Source: Sphingomonas sp.
GTDB taxonomy: Bacteria; Pseudomonadota; Alphaproteobacteria; Sphingomonadales; Sphingomonadaceae
Direction: 5' to 3'
Length of the DNA: 64,000 nt
Assembly (NCBI RefSeq): GCF_019749955.1
Contig: NZ_JAIEPC010000011.1
Span: 1 to 64,000, forward strand
The position numbers and the translations under genes were made by a program. Below, in pieces: positions 25,499 to 32,703 of this stretch (within the stretch, counting starts at the first letter, position 1; each line of letters begins with the position of its first letter). The notes under the pieces were generated by a model that saw nothing but the letters and a program-made list of their open reading frames with translations, made no database searches and was not told where the DNA came from.

Positions 25499-27156
25499 GC
25501 TTCACTCCGTTTGTTGAGGTCCCACCCGGTGATTTCGGCGTCGGGGAATGCCTGGAGCGCCGCCGCGACAACGGGCGTGCGCTTGACCCCGTCGAGCTCG
25601 TTCGCGCGCGCCGCCGCTTCGGCTTCGCGCACCGTCGGCGCACCCGGCACGTCTTCCAGCGCAACGCGCCACACCGTGCCGGTCAGCTCGCGCAAGGCAT
25701 CGCCCAGATCGCGGACGAGTTCGGAAGGCACGGGCTTTGCTGAGCTCAGCACAATGTTGCCCGGTTCGAAGCGCACGAGCCGCGCCGTGAACCGCAGCTT
25801 TTCGGCCAGCCCAACGCGTTGCGCGCGGTCGATCAGCGCGAGCACCGCATCAAAGCTGTCGAGTGTTGCTGGAGCAGCTTGCGTCGCGGCGGGCGCGGCC
25901 GATGCTGGTGTGGGCGCGGGTGGCGCAGCATTCGCGGTGTGGTCGCCGCTAGAAAGCTGCCGAACCAGCTGGCCCGGGTCGGGCAGGCTCGCGGCATAGA
26001 TCACCCGCAACAGCGCCATTTCGGTCGCCTCGATCGGCAGCGCCGCGCGCGCGACTTCGTCATGCCCCTTCAGCAGCAATTGCCACAGCCGGTGGAGCGC
26101 CGCGAAGGAAAGCGTCTCCGCCCAATCCGCGATCGCCGCGCGCTCTTCTGCCGATTGCGCCGCGTCAGTCGGCGTGCCGAGCTTGGCCAGCGTCACACCG
26201 TGCGTCGCCTCCAGCAGCGCGCGCAGCACCGCGAGCGGATCAACACCCAAATCATATTGCCGCCGCAGCGCCCCTAGCGCGCCGCGCCCGTCGCCCGCCA
26301 GCAACAGCCCGAACAGCGCGCGCGTCGCGCCGCGATCAGACAGGCCAAGCATGTCGCGCACGGTGTCCGCGCGAACGCCGCCGCCTTCGATCCCGGCATG
26401 CGCAATCGCCTGGTCGAGGATCGACAGCCCGTCACGCGCGCTGCCTTCCGCTGCGCGGGCAATCAGTGCCAGCGCTTCGGGCTCGGCCTCGACGCCTTCG
26501 AGCCGGCACACCTCCGCGAAATGCGCCGCGAGCTTGTCGGCGCCGATGCGCCGCAGGTCGAAACGCTGGCAGCGCGACAGCACTGTCACTGGCACCTTGT
26601 CGACTTCGGTGGTCGCGAGCAGGAATTTGACGTGCGCCGGCGGCTCTTCGAGCGTCTTGAGCAGCGCATTGAACGCGGGCTTCGACATCATATGGACTTC
26701 GTCGATGATGTACATTTTGTACCGCGCCGACACCGCCGCATAGCGCACCGCCTCGGTCATTTCACGGACATTGTCGACGCCATTGTTCGATGCGGCGTCG
26801 ATTTCGATCACATCGATGTGGCGCCCTTCGGCGATGGCGCGGCAAGGCTCGCACACCCCGCACGGATCGATCGTCGGGCCGCCCTGCCCGTCCGGCCCGA
26901 CGCAGTTGAGCGCCTTGGCGATTAGGCGCGCGGTCGATGTCTTGCCGACGCCGCGCACGCCGGTCAGCAGGAACGCATGCGCGAGCCGCCCGCGCTTGAT
27001 CGCATTGCCCAGCGTCGTGACCATCGCGTCCTGCCCGATCAGCTGCGCGAAATTCTGCGGGCGGTATTTGCGCGCGAGGACGCGGTACGCCTCCGGCTTG
27101 GCGGGTTGCGGCGGCTCGCCGAGATCGAAGGAGGGCAGATCGAAGGAGTCGGACAT
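25495..27156 (-). CDS. dnaX: DNA polymerase III subunit tau/gamma
   Basis: AAA+ clamp loader subunit. Walker A GVRGVGKTS is at residues 66-73, with a zinc finger of C85, C99, C102 and C105, the DEVH box IIDEVHMM, and sensor SRCQRF. The C-terminal third (from about residue 400) is an Ala/Pro-rich linker followed by a conserved domain V-like end. 553 residues fits tau. I see no clear A-rich slippage site for a short gamma form. It is coupled to ybaB. Confidence 0.95.
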   Translation of the reverse strand: MSDSFDLPSFDLGEPPQPAKPEAYRVLARKYRPQNFAQLIGQDAMVTTLGNAIKRGRLAHAFLLTGVRGVGKTSTARLIAKALNCVGPDGQGGPTIDPCGVCEPCRAIAEGRHIDVIEIDAASNNGVDNVREMTEAVRYAAVSARYKMYIIDEVHMMSKPAFNALLKTLEEPPAHVKFLLATTEVDKVPVTVLSRCQRFDLRRIGADKLAAHFAEVCRLEGVEAEPEALALIARAAEGSARDGLSILDQAIAHAGIEGGGVRADTVRDMLGLSDRGATRALFGLLLAGDGRGALGALRRQYDLGVDPLAVLRALLEATHGVTLAKLGTPTDAAQSAEERAAIADWAETLSFAALHRLWQLLLKGHDEVARAALPIEATEMALLRVIYAASLPDPGQLVRQLSSGDHTANAAPPAPTPASAAPAATQAAPATLDSFDAVLALIDRAQRVGLAEKLRFTARLVRFEPGNIVLSSAKPVPSELVRDLGDALRELTGTVWRVALEDVPGAPTVREAEAAARANELDGVKRTPVVAAALQAFPDAEITGWDLNKRSEA

Positions 27157-27222
27157 TGCCGCCTATCTAGGCACGGATGCGGCGGATGTCGAAGGGGGTG
27201 TTGGTGGGCGGTGGAAGGGCGC

Positions 27223-27298
27223 CGCGGCAAAGCCGCGTCGTCGGACGGTGCTTTGCACCGCCGACCGCGCTTGCGCGTGTGCGCGGCGATGCGCCGCG
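27223..27298. repeat. Tandem set of short triloop hairpins
   Basis: Four adjacent perfect stems: CGCGGC-AAA-GCCGCG (27223-27237), CGGTGC-TTT-GCACCG (27246-27260) inside GTCGG...CCGAC (27240-27265), CGCG-CTTG-CGCG (27266-27277), and CGCGGCG-ATG-CGCCGCG (27282-27298). They lie on the 3' side of the SRP RNA gene (minus strand) and upstream of dnaX. No coding function. Confidence 0.85.
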
Positions 27299-27316
27299 TC
27301 TCGCGCGCTGCGCGGT

Positions 27317-27406
27317 GGGAGCCGGGACGACCCGTGGCGAAAATCGTTGTGGCTGCTTCCTTCCGGACCTGACCAGGTTGGCGACGGCTACGTCCGCCCG
27401 ACTCCC
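27317..27406 (-). ncRNA. ffs: SRP RNA, small bacterial (4.5S) type
   Basis: The minus strand contains the universal SRP loop GGTCAGGTCCGGAAGGAAGCA (residues 27352-27377 region) flanked by complementary arms, GGGAGTCGGGCGGAC at the 5' end and GTCGTCCCGGCTCCC at the 3' end. It pairs with Ffh to form the signal recognition particle. Length about 90. It sits between the ferredoxin gene and dnaX. Confidence 0.95.
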
Positions 27407-27480
27407 GCGCGCCATATGGGGGAGTTGGGCGTTACGATCAAGTTACGTGCGTGCGGTAGCCGTCCTCAAGGCGCAAACGC

Positions 27481-27813
27481 TCAGCGGCCCTGCATATTTC
27501 TCGTCTCGGCCGGGATGCGCACTGTCAGTCCGTCGAGCGTTTCGTCCAGCCAGATCTGACACGCGAGCCGACTGTTGCGTGTGGCGCCGACCGCGAGGTC
27601 GAGCATATCCTCTTCTTCCTCGCGCGCGGGCTTGAGGCGAGCGAAGTCATTCGCTTCGACGATAACGTGGCAGGTCGAGCACGCCATCTGGCCCTCGCAC
27701 GTGCCTTCGAGTGGCTGCCCATCGGCCTGCGCCACGTCCAGCAAACGGTCGCCGGGTTGCGCGGCGACCTCGCGCACCGTTCCGTCGGTGCCGATGAAGC
27801 GCACACAGATCAT
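27481..27813 (-). CDS. [2Fe-2S] ferredoxin, adrenodoxin type
   Basis: 110 residues. Cluster ligands are C39, C45, C48 (C-x5-C-x2-C within EGTCEGQMACSTCHV) and C85 in SRLACQI. This is the vertebrate/ISC type that feeds electrons to Fe-S assembly or P450 enzymes. The acidic EEEEDMLDL helix for partner binding is present. It overlaps the cysteine desulfurase gene by four bases, which supports a role in Fe-S biogenesis. Confidence 0.92.
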   Translation of the reverse strand: MICVRFIGTDGTVREVAAQPGDRLLDVAQADGQPLEGTCEGQMACSTCHVIVEANDFARLKPAREEEEDMLDLAVGATRNSRLACQIWLDETLDGLTVRIPAETRNMQGR

Positions 27814-28898
27814 GCGAATGCCCTTTGCGCTTCGGCCGCAGCCTTGATCCGGTCAATCGCGGTCAACAATTCCTCCTCGGTGGTATAGCGGCCAAAGCCG
27901 ATGCGGATGCTCGACCGCGCCTGCGCGTCGGTCAAGCCCAAGGCACGCAGAACATGGCTTGATCGCCCCGAGCCGCTGGCACAGGCGGAGCCCGCAGAAA
28001 AGGCGATATCGCGCAGATCGGACATCAGGCGCGCGACGTCGAGCCCCTCGCGGCGGATGTTGAGATTGCCGTGGTAGCGGTGGGTGGTTGAGCCGTTGAT
28101 CGTCCAGCCGGCCCCCAAGCGTTCCACGGCAACGGCCCAGAGCTGCTCCACATGCGGCGCGTCGACCGCTTGTCGTTCCGCCATCAGGGCGGCCGCACGG
28201 CCAAAACCGGCGCAGAGCGCGGGCGACAGCGTCCCCGATCGTCCGCCCTCCTGATTGCCGCCATGCAGCAGCGGGACGAGTTCGACGCCGTTCCTAATCC
28301 AAAGCGCGCCGATGCCCTTCGGCCCATGAATCTTGTGCGCCGAAATCGCGATCAGATCGCATTGTTCGGGGATGGGGACACGGCCAAAGCCTTGTACGGC
28401 GTCGCACAGGAACAGCGCGCCTGCATTGTGCGCACGCCTGGCGACATCCGCAACGGGCTGGATGACCCCGATTTCGTTGTTAACGAGCATGGCGGCGACG
28501 AGCCCGACACCCGGCCGGATCACGGCATCGGCGGCGGTCAAGTCGACCACCCCGCTGGCGCCTACTGACAGCAAGGTACCGCCTCGCCCCGTCCGCGCTA
28601 TCGCCTCGACGGTATCGAGCACAGCAGCATGTTCCGTCGCGATCGTGACGACTTCACCCGCAGTGCCCTTGATCGCCCAGTTGAGCGCCTCAGTCGCACC
28701 GGAGGTGAATACCACGCGCCCGCTGGGCGGTAACAGCGCGGCGACCTGATCACGCGCGACTTCGACCGCTGCCTTGGCCGCTCTGCCCGACGCATGCGAC
28801 GAATGCGGATTGGCGTGGCTGTCGCGCAGCCAGGGCAGCATCGCCTCGAGCGCCTCGGGCGCGAGCGGTGTCGTCGCCTGATAATCGAGATAGATCAT
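27810..28898 (-). CDS. Cysteine desulfurase family protein (second gene)
   Basis: NifS-class PLP enzyme: MIYLDYQATTPLAPEAL at the start, TSGATEALNWAI, Lys in SAHKIHGPKGIGAL (PLP lysine) and active cysteine in GSACASGSGR. 362 residues. It moves sulfur from cysteine to SufE or a scaffold. The ATG at 28898 was chosen because it overlaps the previous gene's stop (ATGA) and fits the family start. Its sequence is closer to IscS/NifS than to SufS. Confidence 0.9.
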   Translation of the reverse strand: MIYLDYQATTPLAPEALEAMLPWLRDSHANPHSSHASGRAAKAAVEVARDQVAALLPPSGRVVFTSGATEALNWAIKGTAGEVVTIATEHAAVLDTVEAIARTGRGGTLLSVGASGVVDLTAADAVIRPGVGLVAAMLVNNEIGVIQPVADVARRAHNAGALFLCDAVQGFGRVPIPEQCDLIAISAHKIHGPKGIGALWIRNGVELVPLLHGGNQEGGRSGTLSPALCAGFGRAAALMAERQAVDAPHVEQLWAVAVERLGAGWTINGSTTHRYHGNLNIRREGLDVARLMSDLRDIAFSAGSACASGSGRSSHVLRALGLTDAQARSSIRIGFGRYTTEEELLTAIDRIKAAAEAQRAFA

Positions 28899-29977
28899 GC
28901 CGCCCGCCGCGCCGCGTCTTGCGCGACTTCGAGCCAAGCCTCGCGGAAGGCGTCGATTTCGGCAGGTGTCGTGTTCCAGCCGAAGCTGACGCGGATCGTG
29001 CGCGAGGCGGTGTCTTCGTCCACGCCGAACGCTTCAAGCGCGCGGCTGCGCTTGAGCGTGCCCGAGGAGCAGGCACTGCCCGCCGATACGGCAAAGCCCA
29101 TTGCATCGAACCGGATCAACTGCGCGGCGGCGGAAAGATGCGGCATCGCGTACGCAGCGATGAACACACTTGTATTCGCGCCGCCGTTGATCAGCGCGCC
29201 ACCACTATCCAGCACCGCGTCGGGTAGGGTGTAAATTGCGTCGCTTGTCGCATCGTCGAAACCATAGGGGCCGCTCTGGTCGATCGGTTCGATAGCCGCC
29301 GCAAAGCCGAGCGCGCCCGGTAAATTCTCGGTTCCCTGACGATAGCCGAATTCGTGTCCGCCAGTGGGTTCCACTGTCGAAAGGTCGCGGACCAGCAGCG
29401 CGCCGACTCCCGGCGGACCGCCCAGCTTGTGCGCGGATACGACGATCAAGTCGGCGTCGGGCAACGTGAACTTGCCCGCCGACTGAGCGCAATCGCTCAG
29501 CAACAAGCCGCCTTCCCCGCGCACCTGAGAGGCAAATTGATTGATGGACTGAATAGTACCTGTTTCGGAATTGACCTGCTGGACGGCGACAATTGTGCGG
29601 CCGCCACGCTTCAGCATCTGCGCCAGCGCATGACCGTCGACCAGTCCCTCTTTGACCGGCAACACCTCCGCCCCCGGCGCCGCCCGAAAAACCGCATCAT
29701 GCTCCACCGCGCTCACGATCCGCCGCTCGACCTTCGCCCGATTGAGCGCAATCCACAAAGCTTCGCTCGCCCCGCTGGTGAAGATCAGCTCTCCCGTCCA
29801 CCCCAGCGCTGCCTTTATCCGCGCCCGCGCTTCCTCCAGCGCCGCCAGTGCCGCGCGCCCCTCGGCATGCGGCGAACTCGGGTTCGCCCAGCGCGCCATG
29901 CCCTCCGCCACCGCCGCGATCGCTTCGGGGCGCATCGGCGTGGTCGCGGCGTGGTCGAGATAGATGCGCGGCTTCAT
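28895..29977 (-). CDS. Cysteine desulfurase family protein (first gene)
   Basis: Another class V aminotransferase: MKPRIYLDHAATTPMRPEAI, TSGASEALWIAL, PLP Lys in VSAHKLGGPPGVGAL, and Cys in AGSACSSGTLKRSR. About 360 residues. Together with the next gene it makes a tandem of two diverged copies, an arrangement I recall from alphaproteobacterial suf/isc-like clusters. The ATG at 29977 was chosen over an open frame 21 codons longer. It may differ in partner or substrate. Confidence 0.9.
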   Translation of the reverse strand: MKPRIYLDHAATTPMRPEAIAAVAEGMARWANPSSPHAEGRAALAALEEARARIKAALGWTGELIFTSGASEALWIALNRAKVERRIVSAVEHDAVFRAAPGAEVLPVKEGLVDGHALAQMLKRGGRTIVAVQQVNSETGTIQSINQFASQVRGEGGLLLSDCAQSAGKFTLPDADLIVVSAHKLGGPPGVGALLVRDLSTVEPTGGHEFGYRQGTENLPGALGFAAAIEPIDQSGPYGFDDATSDAIYTLPDAVLDSGGALINGGANTSVFIAAYAMPHLSAAAQLIRFDAMGFAVSAGSACSSGTLKRSRALEAFGVDEDTASRTIRVSFGWNTTPAEIDAFREAWLEVAQDAARRAA

Positions 29978-30081
29978 GAAATTCCCGTACCGTGGCAGAA
30001 TGATTGCGCCAAGGCGCGGCTTGCCTATATAGCGCGCCATCTTGCGCCGCGCGCGCTCCCGCTCTTTCCCAGGCAGGTACC

Positions 30082-30738
30082 ATGCCCGAAGTCATTTTTC
30101 CCGGCCCCGATGGCCGTCTCGAAGGCCGTTTTGCGCCGCCGCCGCGCCCGCGCGCACCGGTCGCGATGATCCTGCATCCGCACCCCAGCTCGGGCGGCAC
30201 GATGAACAACCGGATCGTGCAGGAGTTGTATCGCACCTTCCAGCGGCGCGGTTTCGCCACGCTGCGCTTCAATTTTCGCGGCGTCGGCAAGAGCCAGGGC
30301 ACGTTCGACAATGGAGTCGGCGAGCTATCGGACGCGGCGAGCGCGCTCGATTGGGTGCAGAGCATTCACCCCGAAGCCTCGACCACCTGGATTGCGGGCG
30401 TCAGCTTTGGTGCGTGGATCGGCATGCAGCTGTTGATGCGCCGTCCGGAGATTCGCGGCTTCATCTCGATCGCGCCGCCGGCGAACATGTACGACTTCAC
30501 CTTCCTCGCGCCTTGCCCGTCGTCTGGCATCATCATCCAGGGCGATGGCGACGAAGTCGTGACGCCGAGCGCGGTCCAGAAGCTCGTCGACAAGCTGCGC
30601 ACGCAGCGTCACATCACGATCCACCACGACGTCATCCCGCGTGCGAACCATTTCTTCCAGGAAGAAATGCCCGAACTGATGCGCAGCGTGGATAACTACC
30701 TCGACATGCGGCTCGATCCGAATTCGCCGATCAAGTGA
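30082..30738 (+). CDS. Alpha/beta hydrolase of the COG2945 type
   Basis: 218 residues. Nucleophile S108 in AGVSFGAWIG, acid in GDGDEVVT, His in RANHFFQ; oxyanion region HPHPSSGGTMNNR. Enzymes of this type are often found with suf genes in alphaproteobacteria; their substrate is unknown. It is divergent from the two cysteine desulfurase genes (about 100 bases apart), which may reflect a shared regulatory region. The ATG at 30082 has AGGCAGG upstream. Confidence 0.87.
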   Translation: MPEVIFPGPDGRLEGRFAPPPRPRAPVAMILHPHPSSGGTMNNRIVQELYRTFQRRGFATLRFNFRGVGKSQGTFDNGVGELSDAASALDWVQSIHPEASTTWIAGVSFGAWIGMQLLMRRPEIRGFISIAPPANMYDFTFLAPCPSSGIIIQGDGDEVVTPSAVQKLVDKLRTQRHITIHHDVIPRANHFFQEEMPELMRSVDNYLDMRLDPNSPIK

Positions 30739-30838
30739 GGCGCGCGCAGATTTAGCGAAGCTAAATCTCGCACCTTTGCGCCTCACTCGGCCGGCGGCGC
30801 ACTTCGCGCCGACCGACGGCATGGGCTCTGCCCATGCC
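30737..30838. repeat. Hairpin cluster after the alpha/beta hydrolase
   Basis: Nested stems GAGGCGC (30737-30743)/GCGCCTC (30778-30784) enclose a perfect 9-bp AGATTTAGC-GAA-GCTAAATCT triloop hairpin (30748-30768). Then comes CGGCGC-ACTTC-GCGCCG (30795-30811) and a perfect 9-bp GGCATGGGC-TCT-GCCCATGCC hairpin (30818-30838). It starts at the hydrolase stop and is not followed by T-runs. No gene lies in the stretch up to 30907. Confidence 0.85.
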
Positions 30839-30907
30839 CTGTGTAGATCGACGAACGGCATTTGTTGGAGAAACGGTCGGTCATACTACGCGCGCTGGCG
30901 TCAGCGG

Positions 30908-31330
30908 TCACGATAAGCCGAAGCAGACATATCCTGGCCTGACATCAGGGAACGCCACCCCCGACCGGCCTCGAGTGCGGCATCGTACGACCCGACCATC
31001 GGAGATTAGATTGTTTAAAACCAATCGAAAGCTTCCGTCGGTGTTAGCGTAATATACTTCGGTTGAGCATCCACGCGATCCACAGTCTGGTGAAGACATA
31101 TAACGGACCACAACGTCTTCTAACCCATCAAAATTAAGATCACCGAATGCGACTTGCAGGCTATATTTTCGCCTGTACCGAGTCGGAGCGCACACTCGCC
31201 TTAATTTTGGTAATCCTCTGCGACATCCGCCGGGCACTGACATATAGGTGAAATCAATCGGGCGCCCTTGCATCGTGAAATGACCAGGCTTCCCGATGAT
31301 GTGAGAGACGGCGAGCTCGAGCAGCGGCAT
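30908..31330 (-). CDS. Orphan small protein with Asp-rich repeat-like loop
   Basis: 140 residues in a patch with lower GC than its surroundings. The central part, VAFGDLNFDGLEDVVVRYMSS followed by DCGSRGCSTEVYY, resembles the FG-GAP/EF-hand-like loops of exported proteins with a Gly-Cys-rich motif. No signal peptide is visible, and the only in-frame start (31330) has a stop just upstream and a weak ribosome site. It could be intact or the remains of a longer gene. Confidence 0.5.
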   Translation of the reverse strand: MPLLELAVSHIIGKPGHFTMQGRPIDFTYMSVPGGCRRGLPKLRRVCAPTRYRRKYSLQVAFGDLNFDGLEDVVVRYMSSPDCGSRGCSTEVYYANTDGSFRLVLNNLISDGRVVRCRTRGRSGVAFPDVRPGYVCFGLS

Positions 31331-31417
31331 GCCTTAAAGGTCGCATAGATGCATGCCGATTGCCATGGGCCGACTGAACACGGATTGTCCACAACCGGGG
31401 CTGCAGCTTCCTAATCT

Positions 31418-31597
31418 TCACACCGACCACACCAGCACATTCCCCACCAGCACCGCCGCCATCACCAGCAGCAGCGCGCCCTTCTTCCGGTCGCCGCCCT
31501 TGGCGATCATCCAGCCGCCGCCCAGCGCGCAGGCAAAGGCGCCGAGCATCGCGATCCCCAGCAACGCCGCCGCCGTCCCCTCGATCGGGCCCGGCAT
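31418..31597 (-). CDS. 59-residue two-helix membrane protein
   Basis: The ATG overlaps the dehydratase stop (TGATG), so translation is coupled. The product starts MPGPIEGTAAALLGIAM and has two hydrophobic helices separated by a basic turn (AKGGDRKKGAL). Codon usage matches the neighbours. I do not recognise it. The usual composition suggests an inner-membrane hairpin with both ends outside. Confidence 0.65.
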   Translation of the reverse strand: MPGPIEGTAAALLGIAMLGAFACALGGGWMIAKGGDRKKGALLLVMAAVLVGNVLVWSV

Positions 31598-32562
31598 CAC
31601 GTGCCCGCCAGCGCGGCGGCATAGGCGGCAAGATCGACATTGCCGCCCGACAGGATAACGAGCATCCCGTCGGCTGCCGCGACCTGACCCGTCAGCAGCG
31701 CGGCGAGCGCCACCGCCCCGCCGGGCTCGACCACCAGTCGCAAGGTGCTGGCCGCCCAACGTTGCGCGGTGCGAATTGCTTCCTCGCTCACAGCGACGCC
31801 GCGCACCCCACGCTGCGACAGCACTTCGAATGTCAGCGGCGAAACTTCGGGGGTTTGCAGCGAATCGCACGCCGTGCGCGGCGGATTGGGGCCGACCGGC
31901 TCGATTCGCCCGGCCGCGAGCGATCGCGCCATGTCGTCCCACCCTTCGGGCTCGGCCACCGTGATCGTGGCGCCGGGCAGCGCCAGGGCGATGCCGGCCG
32001 CCAGGCCGCCCCCACCACAGGGCACCACGACCGCCTGCGGCCTGCCAAGGCCGAGCGCTTCCATCTGCGCGCTCGCCTCGATCGCGCAGCTCCCCTGCCC
32101 TTCGATGATCCACGGATCGTCGAAGCTCGGCACCAGCACCGCGCCGCGCGCTGCCGCCAACGACGCCGCGATCTTCTCGCGCGATTCGGTCGCGCGGTCG
32201 TAGCTCACGATTTCGGCGCCCAGCGCGAGCGTGCCTTCGCGCTTGGCCGCCGGCGCGTCGCTCGGCATCACGATGAGCGCGGGCATCCCCAGCTTTTTCG
32301 CGGCCCAGGCGATGCCTTGCGCATGATTGCCCGACGAGAAGGCCACCACCCCGCGCGCGCGCATTTCTGGCGCAATTGCGGTGAGCCTATGCCACGCCCC
32401 ACGCAGTTTGAAGGCCCCGATCGGGTGCAGGCATTCGGCCTTGAAAGCGACCTCTATCCCGTTGATCGGATGCGTGAACATGGGTGAGAAAGGCACTGCC
32501 TTGGCGACCTTGGCAGCGGCATCGCGCACCCCCGCGCGGGTCGGTTGTCGCAAAATTGTCAT
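31597..32562 (-). CDS. PLP-dependent threonine/serine dehydratase-like
   Basis: 321 residues of the fold-type II family. PLP lysine K52 is in IGAFKLRGA; phosphate loop VVPCGGGGLAAG; also FSSGNHAQG. It lacks the ACT domain of biosynthetic threonine deaminase, so it is of the catabolic class (threonine/serine ammonia-lyase, or hydroxyectoine/aspartate-type relatives). It is divergent from the ornithine decarboxylase gene, with about 140 bases between them. Confidence 0.85.
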   Translation of the reverse strand: MTILRQPTRAGVRDAAAKVAKAVPFSPMFTHPINGIEVAFKAECLHPIGAFKLRGAWHRLTAIAPEMRARGVVAFSSGNHAQGIAWAAKKLGMPALIVMPSDAPAAKREGTLALGAEIVSYDRATESREKIAASLAAARGAVLVPSFDDPWIIEGQGSCAIEASAQMEALGLGRPQAVVVPCGGGGLAAGIALALPGATITVAEPEGWDDMARSLAAGRIEPVGPNPPRTACDSLQTPEVSPLTFEVLSQRGVRGVAVSEEAIRTAQRWAASTLRLVVEPGGAVALAALLTGQVAAADGMLVILSGGNVDLAAYAAALAGT

Positions 32563-32591
32563 ATAAACTTCGCCGACCCTCCAAAAACTTA

Positions 32592-32620
32592 TTTACACTT
32601 TAATGCTTCAACCCTACATG
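32592..32620 (+). promoter_or_regulatory. Candidate promoter of the ornithine decarboxylase leader
   Basis: TTTACA (32592-32597) and TACATG (32615-32620) are separated by 17 bases. Transcription would start near 32627, just before the leader's first stem, which supports the choice. The -10 element is a weak match. Confidence 0.45.
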
Positions 32621-32626
32621 CGCCTT

Positions 32627-32703
32627 CCGCTGCCCCATGGGACTTCCAACCGCAAGGCAGCTTTTTTCAACGTTTGCCTAACGGCATTTGGAGGTCCCTT
32701 GAG
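32627..32703 (+). promoter_or_regulatory. speF-like leader with terminator-like hairpin and masked ribosome site
   Basis: GCTGCC (32629-32634) pairs with GGCAGC (32656-32661), directly followed by six T (32662-32667), as in an intrinsic terminator. GGGACTTCCAA (32639-32649), in the loop of that hairpin, is complementary over 11 bases (one G-U) to TTGGAGGTCCC (32688-32698), which holds the Shine-Dalgarno. A pseudoknot or alternating structures could control the gene. The alphaproteobacterial speF RNA sits at this position. Confidence 0.7.

Noticed and set aside
25495..27156. Programmed frameshift for a gamma form of dnaX
   Set aside because: No A-rich slippery run with a following hairpin was found in the part where the short form would end.
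27223..27298. CRISPR-like repeats downstream of SRP RNA
   Set aside because: The units are hairpins of different sequence without equal direct repeats or spacers.
31254..31640. Open frame joining the orphan region with the dehydratase end
   Set aside because: It crosses the start of the coupled 59-residue gene in another frame and shows no homology-like features.
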